A DNA stretch of 11,851 nt from Prolixibacteraceae bacterium (GTDB lineage: Bacteria > Bacteroidota > Bacteroidia > Bacteroidales > Prolixibacteraceae). Shown piece after piece: positions 7,463-11,851 of this stretch. The first letter of the stretch is position 1; every line of letters begins with the position of its first letter. Position numbers and translations under genes: made by a program. Location of the stretch: NCBI GenBank assembly GCA_016788685.1, contig JAEUSS010000512.1, forward strand, positions 1 through 11,851. Reading direction: 5' to 3'. The notes under the pieces were generated by a model that saw only the letters and a list, made by a program, of their open reading frames with translations, was not told where the DNA came from and made no database searches.

Positions 7463-8752
7463 TTATTGCAGCAGAAGTTTGCAGGTTTTCAGCGTATCCG
7501 TTTCAGTCTTCAGAAAATACAAACCCGGAGGAATCCCTTTGAGGTCGAGGTGATTCTCCGTGTCGCTTACTGATGACTGATAAACCTTTTTTCCTGAAGT
7601 GTTGAAGATCGCTATCCGGATTTCGGTTTCCGGAGACCGGGAAAACTTTACGAAGACACTGCCTTTGGCCGGGTTCGGAAAGATTTGAATGCCCGGCTGA
7701 TCTGTTTCGGAGCCTGCCGGAACGCGTACTTCAACTTTAAACCTTGATGTGGCTTTGATACCTCCGGAACTGGCAAAAATCTCAATTTCTGAAACTCCGG
7801 TATTCCGGTCCGAAAAATTTAAGATCAGCCTGTCGGCGTTTATTTCAGGAGTAACGATGTTCGGATTGGTGTTTGCAGAGATGCCGTAATGGAAGTTGTC
7901 GTTGGGGTCGTCGTCGGCAAAAACAGTTTCCAGGTGGATGATGCTGTCAGGCGATTGGGTGTCGGCCGTGATGTTCATTATCGCCGCCTTTACATACGGC
8001 GCCTTGTCGGTATGTTTGACTGTTACAACAGTCTGGCTGACTGCCGAGTTTGTTGTTCCGTCGTTGACAACGAGCGAAAAGGTATAAGGCGTGTCTGCAT
8101 GAACTTCAGGAGCAGTAAAGACCGGTTGGGCAACGGAAACCGAACTAAGTGCAATTCCGGAGGGCGCTGTCCAGGTATAAGTTAACGGGTCCTGGTCCGG
8201 ATCGGAGGACGCGGAGCCGTTTAAGTTTACCTGGCTTCCTTCGTTAACCGTTTGGTTCGCGCCTGCATCCGAAAAAGGCGCCCGGTTAACCGGAAGGGTA
8301 CCCGATAGTTTGACAAAAACCGACTCATCGGCCATGAAAGTTGGCGCCGCAGTCGGTTGTGCGGTCAGCTGGTCGAAATATGCTGCAGATATTCCCTGAA
8401 TTTCTTTCTTCCTGCTGGCATCCCAGAATTTATAGCTGATGGTATTTCCGGTGGTATAGCCGTTTGCCTGTCCGGCATCAGTTTTTGATACGGCGATATC
8501 CACATAGGTTTCCGGATTGGAATAACTAACCGGGCGGGTCAGCGTTTTTACACCGCAACAGATGTTGCCGTCAAATACTGCAATCTCATCACCGGCTTTC
8601 AGGTCTGCACCTTCGAGGGTTGCCGAAAGAACATGGATGGTCATGTGGTCTTGTCCGTTGCCGTTGAACGCAACAACAAAGTGAGCCTGGGCAAAGCCGT
8701 GCACGACCTGAAAAAAGAGGAGCCAGAAGAGGAGACAGCTGTGTTTTTTCAT
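7463..8752 (-). CDS. Secreted PKD/Ig-domain protein with T9SS type A sorting domain
   Basis: Exported protein of 429 aa, probably displayed on the cell surface or released. Its binding target is unknown and no catalytic domain is seen. Order of parts: Sec signal peptide about 1-23 (hydrophobic core LLFWLLFFQVV, likely cut after AQA); an N-terminal beta-rich module 24-150 (GDEIAVFDGNICCGV, then TISYKFWDA), a pattern I recall in other Bacteroidota T9SS proteins but cannot name; a PKD-like Ig domain 159-246 (ANQTVNEGSQVNLNGSASSD, then YTFSLVVNDGT); a degenerate cadherin-like beta domain about 250-343 (ADDDPNDNFHY); a T9SS type A C-terminal domain 354-429 (IQIFPNPAKGSVFVKFS, IFNTSGKKVYQ, GIPPGLYFLKT). 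That last domain is the address for PorU/PorV-dependent export. The gene stands alone: 439 bases separate it from the upstream kinase gene and 183 from purF. Confidence 0.88.
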   Translation of the reverse strand: MKKHSCLLFWLLFFQVVHGFAQAHFVVAFNGNGQDHMTIHVLSATLEGADLKAGDEIAVFDGNICCGVKTLTRPVSYSNPETYVDIAVSKTDAGQANGYTTGNTISYKFWDASRKKEIQGISAAYFDQLTAQPTAAPTFMADESVFVKLSGTLPVNRAPFSDAGANQTVNEGSQVNLNGSASSDPDQDPLTYTWTAPSGIALSSVSVAQPVFTAPEVHADTPYTFSLVVNDGTTNSAVSQTVVTVKHTDKAPYVKAAIMNITADTQSPDSIIHLETVFADDDPNDNFHYGISANTNPNIVTPEINADRLILNFSDRNTGVSEIEIFASSGGIKATSRFKVEVRVPAGSETDQPGIQIFPNPAKGSVFVKFSRSPETEIRIAIFNTSGKKVYQSSVSDTENHLDLKGIPPGLYFLKTETDTLKTCKLLLQ

Positions 8753-8913
8753 GTAAATCGGGTCTTAATCGGGTTGACCGGCAGCATGCTGAACCACCGG
8801 GCTTTTGTTGTATGGTTTTTGGCCCGTGTTGTCCGGCAGTCCGATGATGCTCTTTTTATGTTGTTTCGTTGTTATGCTTACAAAACCGGTAAAAAGGATT
8901 ACAAATACAGAAT

Positions 8914-8921
8914 CAAAGTTA
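8914..8921 (-). promoter_or_regulatory. Weak candidate -7 box for the T9SS cargo gene
   Basis: The minus strand reads TAACTTTG, an exact TAnnTTTG match, about 160 bases ahead of the ATG at 8752. There is no TTTG at the proper -33 distance and the leader would be long (about 155 bases), so this is only the best site in the region. A 10-base perfect palindrome CAGCATGCTG (8782-8791) lies inside that leader. Confidence 0.22.
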
Positions 8922-9054
8922 AACAACAATCGGATGTTTAAATGAGTTTAAACGGCAAAAACAAAACTGCCCGGAAGTTGGCCAATAGCGATGAATCTGT
9001 TTGAGATCATTGCCGGGTTTTGGGGCTGCCTAAACGGTAAAGGTATTGAGGCTG

Positions 9055-9158
9055 AGCCCGGCAGGGCTTAATCCTTTTCCGGATTGGTCATCCTTTCCGG
9101 ATTTTTAAGCAGAAGACCTGCGTTTCAGGGGGCGGGCTTATCCTTCCGGTCAGGATAA
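9055..9158. repeat. Cluster of four short hairpins, three with ATCC/GGAT arms
   Basis: Four inverted repeats occur within 104 bases: AGCCC/GGGCT (9055-9068, 4-base loop), AATCC/GGATT (9070-9085, 6-base loop), ATCC/GGAT (9090-9102, 5-base loop, followed by T on the plus strand) and TTATCC/GGATAA (9138-9158, 9-base loop). The last three share the same arm core and a loop containing TTCC. The cluster sits in the 3' region of the histidine kinase transcript. It could be a weak terminator region or a degenerate repeat; nothing in it matches a known RNA family that I recognise. Confidence 0.5.
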
Positions 9159-9191
9159 ACTAAGTTGAAACCGTTTTTCAGAAAAGAATTC

Positions 9192-11003
9192 TTAACAACA
9201 GGCCTGCTGCAACTCCGGATGCTCTTTTTTCTCCGGAACCGGATGGTAGGGAAGGGTAAAATAGAAGATTGAACCAACTTCAGTATTCGTGTCGATCCAT
9301 ATTTGGCCGCCTAACATTTCAACATAGGCTTTTGAAATGGCCAGACCCAGGCCGGCTCCTTCGTGTTTTCTCTTGTACGACTCACTTCCCTGCCTGAACC
9401 GTTCGAAAATAACTTTTTTTAATTCGGGCGCGATGCCTGTTCCCGTATCTTTCACATAAAACAACAATTGTCCGGGCGATGAAGGTGAATATTGGTAGCC
9501 CAGTTCAACGAATCCGCTGCTGGTGAATTTAATCGCGTTTTTTACCAGGTTGGTCAGGATGGCATAAAGCTTTTCGCGATCGGTCAGGACAAAGGCTTCG
9601 GCTGTTGGCAGCGAATTATTCGCAAGCAGTGTAAGTCCTTTCTTTTCGGCTTCAGGCCTGAAGAAATTGTATATAAACTTGGTTTGTTTGTTGATGTTGG
9701 TTTCCGACAGGTGAACGTTCATGTTACCCGATTCGATCTTTGAGATGTCAATCAGGTCGTTGATGATGTTCAGCAGCCTGATTCCGCTGCTTTCGATGAT
9801 TGAAACATACAGTTGGGTTGATTCTTCCGGAAGGCCGGGTTCTTTCAACAGGTCGGCAAAACCCAGTATGCCGTTCATGGGGGTGCGTATTTCGTGGCTC
9901 ATGTTGGCCAGGAACGAAGACTTGAGCCGGTCGCTTTCTTCGGCCTGCTCTTTGGCTTTGATCAGCGCGCATTCGGCCTGCCTTTGTTCGCTGATGTCGC
10001 GGATGACAATCAGCCGGCTTTCTGAATGGTTTTTGATGGCATGTTTCAGGATCCTGAATGTTTTAACTCCGGAGCTGTTGCTGACTTCGCGGGTCTGATC
10101 ACCGGTTTCACGATCGGTAATCGCTTTTAAAAGCTGGGGTTCAGCCAGTCCCGGTGAATCTGCAGGAAAGCCAATGATGCTTTTGTTCTGAATTCCGAGG
10201 AACGAACGGGCGGCTTCGTTAATATCCAGTATCCTGTTTTTGCCATCCAGAACGATAATGCCGTCAGGTAAAGTTTCAACGAGGGTTTCGCGTGCTACCG
10301 GTATCAGGTTGAGGAAGCTGATGTTTAAAATGGCGTACGCGGCCAGCACTCCGCTCAGGGTAATGCTGATCGGCGTGATATCCAGGCCCGTTACCGGGTT
10401 GTTTCCGGAGAGATAAAGTAAGCTGGTTATCCACGGACAGAGCCCTCCGGCCAAAACGATAAGCCCCTGTGTCAGAAATGGGTTGCGTTGCCTGATGATA
10501 AAGCGGATCAGGAAAACAACCGAAAGAAACAGCACCAGGTAAGAGTATACGATGTATCCCAGCCAGAAGCCGATGCCGTGATAATACTCCATCAGGTTGG
10601 TTTTTTCAGAAATGGCCGAAAATCCCGACCAGATCAGGTGATGTTTTTCGTTAGTCAGGGTAAGCAGCAGGGTAATTACCGGAACCGAGAACAGAAGAAC
10701 GAGGTATTTGGGCGAAAGAAACTTGTCTTTCCCGGTAAACCGGAGCACAAAGGTCAGGTAAAGGGCAGGAGTGGCAATGCCGCCGATAAATTCAAACTTT
10801 GCCCAGAATATTTTATCAGCCGGATGGGGGGCAGCCGTTTCGAAGATCAGTCCCAGAGCTCCGATTCCTGCGGCAATCATCAGTAAAGTGAGCGCTTTGG
10901 CTCCTTTTACGAACCGTCTTTGCCAGGCCAGGAAGGCAACAAAAAACGAAACTAATGCCGTGACTAAGAATAATAGCGAATAGACCGTAAAAATCGGGTG
11001 CAT
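9192..11003 (-). CDS. Orphan 7TM-PAS hybrid-lacking sensor histidine kinase
   Basis: Membrane sensor kinase of 603 aa from the ATG at 11001-11003. An in-frame extension up to 11129 exists, but its 42 residues are polar, not family-like, and would begin upstream of the likely promoter. Parts: HisKA_7TM-type sensor with seven membrane helices (about 5-27, 37-55, 66-88, 98-117, 144-170, 177-198, 209-229); PAS domain about 240-345 (LPDGIIVLDGKNRILDINEA); coiled linker about 340-365; HisKA with phospho-acceptor H370 (MSHEIRTPMNGILGF); HATPase with N box NLVKNAIKF (485-493), G1 KDTGTGIA (518-525), F box FERFRQ (533-538) and G2 GAGLGLAISK (549-558). All catalytic motifs are intact. There is no receiver domain and no response-regulator gene in the window, so its partner and signal are unknown. 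The gene stands alone. Confidence 0.93.
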   Translation of the reverse strand: MHPIFTVYSLLFLVTALVSFFVAFLAWQRRFVKGAKALTLLMIAAGIGALGLIFETAAPHPADKIFWAKFEFIGGIATPALYLTFVLRFTGKDKFLSPKYLVLLFSVPVITLLLTLTNEKHHLIWSGFSAISEKTNLMEYYHGIGFWLGYIVYSYLVLFLSVVFLIRFIIRQRNPFLTQGLIVLAGGLCPWITSLLYLSGNNPVTGLDITPISITLSGVLAAYAILNISFLNLIPVARETLVETLPDGIIVLDGKNRILDINEAARSFLGIQNKSIIGFPADSPGLAEPQLLKAITDRETGDQTREVSNSSGVKTFRILKHAIKNHSESRLIVIRDISEQRQAECALIKAKEQAEESDRLKSSFLANMSHEIRTPMNGILGFADLLKEPGLPEESTQLYVSIIESSGIRLLNIINDLIDISKIESGNMNVHLSETNINKQTKFIYNFFRPEAEKKGLTLLANNSLPTAEAFVLTDREKLYAILTNLVKNAIKFTSSGFVELGYQYSPSSPGQLLFYVKDTGTGIAPELKKVIFERFRQGSESYKRKHEGAGLGLAISKAYVEMLGGQIWIDTNTEVGSIFYFTLPYHPVPEKKEHPELQQACC

Positions 11004-11038
11004 GGTTGGTTTCTGGTTTTGTTTTTCTTTCGAAGATG

Positions 11039-11046
11039 CAAAGGTA
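11039..11046 (-). promoter_or_regulatory. Candidate -7 promoter box for the histidine kinase gene
   Basis: The minus strand reads TACCTTTG followed by C, an exact TAnnTTTG match. Transcription would start near 11032, leaving a leader of about 29 bases before the ATG at 11003. This is the main argument for that start over the upstream in-frame ATG at 11129. The -33 region (around AATCGATT) is not a good TTTG match. Confidence 0.45.
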
Positions 11047-11165
11047 GAAGAGTTTGGATGAAATCGATTCCTCTTGGTGGCGATAAGAGGCAAATTGATG
11101 TGTTTTTTTTTCGTCATTTCTTCCGTCATTGCAGACGAATCGCGTGCAGCCTCTCCTTATTTGCC

Positions 11166-11238
11166 CGTCCTTGCGAGCGCAGCGAAGCAATCTGCCGTTC
11201 GAAGGGATTGCTTCAGTCGTTCCTCCTTCGCAATGACG
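11166..11238. repeat. Palindromic repeat A, copy 1 (73 bp)
   Basis: Long imperfect hairpin. The left arm begins CGTCCTTGCGA and ends GAAGCAATC. The right arm begins GATTGCTTC and ends TCGCAATGACG. Outer (11-bp, one mismatch here) and inner (9-bp) stems are separated by an asymmetric internal loop; the right side is about 6 bases longer. The top loop contains the palindrome TTCGAA. By my count it differs from copy 2 at 3 positions and from copy 3 at 5 of 73. It resembles REP/MITE-like palindromes (CGTCATTGCGAG...) widespread in bacterial genomes. Confidence 0.88.
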
Positions 11239-11263
11239 CTCCGAATGAGGGCATATTGGCCTT

Positions 11264-11368
11264 CAAAGGTACCCGTTGCCTGAAGGCAAGGGCAAAGGAT
11301 AATCCTGCCAATAAACAACCTCATCAAAGCGCCCCCTATCCTTTGCCGTCTGCTTCAGCTGACGGGCA
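11264..11368. repeat. Palindromic repeat B, copy 1 (105 bp)
   Basis: Imperfect palindrome: 32-base arms at 11270-11301 and 11337-11368 pair at about 24 of 32 positions, with a perfect inner core of 11 bp (GGCAAAGGATA with TATCCTTTGCC) around a 35-base loop. It begins 25 bases after the end of A copy 1. It differs from the second copy at 5 of 105 positions. It is unrelated in sequence to repeat A. Confidence 0.85.
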
Positions 11369-11390
11369 TCTTCAGGAACAAATCCGGAAA

Positions 11391-11454
11391 TAAGGTTTAA
11401 ATGTGTGGTTAACCGATCAGCTACTAAGGTTTAAAAAAGAAAAATAAGGTTTGA
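11391..11454 (+). repeat. Three short direct repeats (TAAGGTTTAA)
   Basis: TAAGGTTTAA occurs at 11391-11400 and 11425-11434, and as TAAGGTTTGA at 11445-11454, in the A/T-rich gap between composite copy 1 and the lone A copy. The spacing is uneven (34 and 20 bases). No function can be assigned; it may be chance in a low-complexity stretch. Confidence 0.4.
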
Positions 11455-11522
11455 AGGCCAAAAAGGGATTGGGGTTTGGGGCAACGACTCCTGTAATTGA
11501 GATGTATACCTTTCATTCGCCC

Positions 11523-11595
11523 CGTCATTGCGAGCGCAGCGAAGCAATCTGCCGTTCGAAGGGATTGCTGCAGTCGGTCCTCCTTCGCAATGACG
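11523..11595. repeat. Palindromic repeat A, copy 2 (73 bp, without B)
   Basis: Same hairpin as the other two copies and the one with the best outer stem: CGTCATTGCGA pairs perfectly with TCGCAATGACG over 11 bp. Similarity to copy 1 continues about 25 bases past the right end (CTCCGAACTAGGGCATATTGG), then stops where repeat B would begin, so this is a solo A element. Confidence 0.88.
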
Positions 11596-11648
11596 CTCCG
11601 AACTAGGGCATATTGGGCTTAATGAGTTATGCAGTCCATCATTCCCCC

Positions 11649-11721
11649 CGTCCTTGCGGGCGCAGCGAAGCAATCTGCTATGCGAAGGGATTGCTTCAGT
11701 TGTTCCTCCTTCGCAATGACG
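11649..11721. repeat. Palindromic repeat A, copy 3 (73 bp)
   Basis: Third copy of the hairpin, with changes in the loop (CTATGC in place of CCGTTC) and single changes in the arms. It is followed, after exactly the same 25-base spacing as in copy 1, by repeat B. Confidence 0.88.
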
Positions 11722-11746
11722 CTCCGAACGGGGTTTTATTGGTTTA

Positions 11747-11851
11747 CAAAGGTACCCGTTGTTTGAAGGCAAGGGCAAAGGATAATCCTGCCAATAAACA
11801 ACCTCATCCAGGCACCCCCTATCCTTTGCCGTCTGCTTCAGCTGACGGGCA
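11747..11851. repeat. Palindromic repeat B, copy 2 (105 bp, reaches window end)
   Basis: About 95% identical to B copy 1 (5 differences in 105 by my count), with the same arms (11753-11784 and 11820-11851). The window ends exactly on the last base of the palindrome arm, so whether shared sequence continues cannot be seen. Confidence 0.85.

Larger units (their letters stand above)
8753..9191. other. 439-base intergenic region
   Basis: No credible protein gene is seen on either strand. The right part (9055-9158) holds a cluster of short hairpins described separately. The left part would contain the leader and promoter of the T9SS cargo gene. No intrinsic terminator with a T tract was found for the histidine kinase gene ending at 9192. 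No tRNA or other recognisable structured RNA was found. Confidence 0.6.
11130..11851. other. Gene-free repeat region
   Basis: These 722 bases hold palindromic repeats and no credible gene. Open frames here translate the repeats themselves (residue strings such as LLRCARKDG and ERHCEGG), a familiar artefact of this kind of repeat. A short stretch at 11123-11132 (CCGTCATTGC) resembles the outer arm of the 73-bp repeat and may be a decayed end of another copy. Confidence 0.75.

Noticed and set aside
10488..10886. Plus-strand 132-codon open frame opposite the histidine kinase
   Set aside because: It is rich in Q, N, K and R, the typical antisense of hydrophobic membrane-helix codons, and has no independent support.
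11004..11129. N-terminal extension of the histidine kinase
   Set aside because: It is polar and low-complexity, overlaps the likely promoter, and the family begins near the first membrane helix.
11166..11851. CRISPR array
   Set aside because: Only three copies of a 73-bp palindrome are present, with irregular gaps of about 284 and 53 bases, no uniform spacers and no cas genes. The pattern is that of REP/MITE-like elements.
11130..11851. Insertion sequence or transposon carrying its own transposase
   Set aside because: No transposase frame or target-site duplication is visible; the repeats are short and non-coding.

Overview
The window looks like a chromosomal segment of a Bacteroidota bacterium, probably from the order Bacteroidales/Marinilabiliales; this placement is an inference. 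Supporting signs are a secreted protein with a type IX secretion (T9SS) C-terminal sorting domain, Bacteroidota-type -7 promoter boxes (TAnnTTTG) upstream of several genes, a divergent PurF of a kind I recall from Bacteroides and clostridia, and a VanZ-family membrane protein. All genes except vanZ-like lie on the minus strand.

Layout from the left. Positions 1-5104 hold a minus-strand tripartite RND efflux operon in transcription order: membrane fusion lipoprotein (3968-5104), HAE1-type RND pump (830-3913), TolC-type outer membrane channel (1-809, cut by the window edge). Together these would form an envelope-spanning drug or xenobiotic exporter; no regulator gene is visible next to it. A 313-base divergent intergenic region leads to a plus-strand VanZ-like membrane protein (5418-5804). 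This converges on a PurF-family amidophosphoribosyltransferase (5873-7279), with a hairpin terminator between the two. Further right are a T9SS-exported PKD-domain protein (7463-8752) and an orphan 7TM-PAS histidine kinase (9192-11003), separated by 439 non-coding bases that contain a run of small hairpins.

From about 11050 to the end there is no credible gene. This stretch carries a family of palindromic repeats: three copies of a 73-bp hairpin (A) and two copies of a 105-bp imperfect palindrome (B). A and B are joined twice as an identically spaced 203-bp composite, and the second composite runs to the last base of the window.

The two most notable observations are as follows. (1) The PurF-family enzyme lacks the N-terminal catalytic cysteine and three other glutamine-site residues, yet keeps the PRPP loop and all four Fe-S cysteines. 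(2) The composite palindrome array. I did not find a defence system, CRISPR array, prophage or transposase gene.
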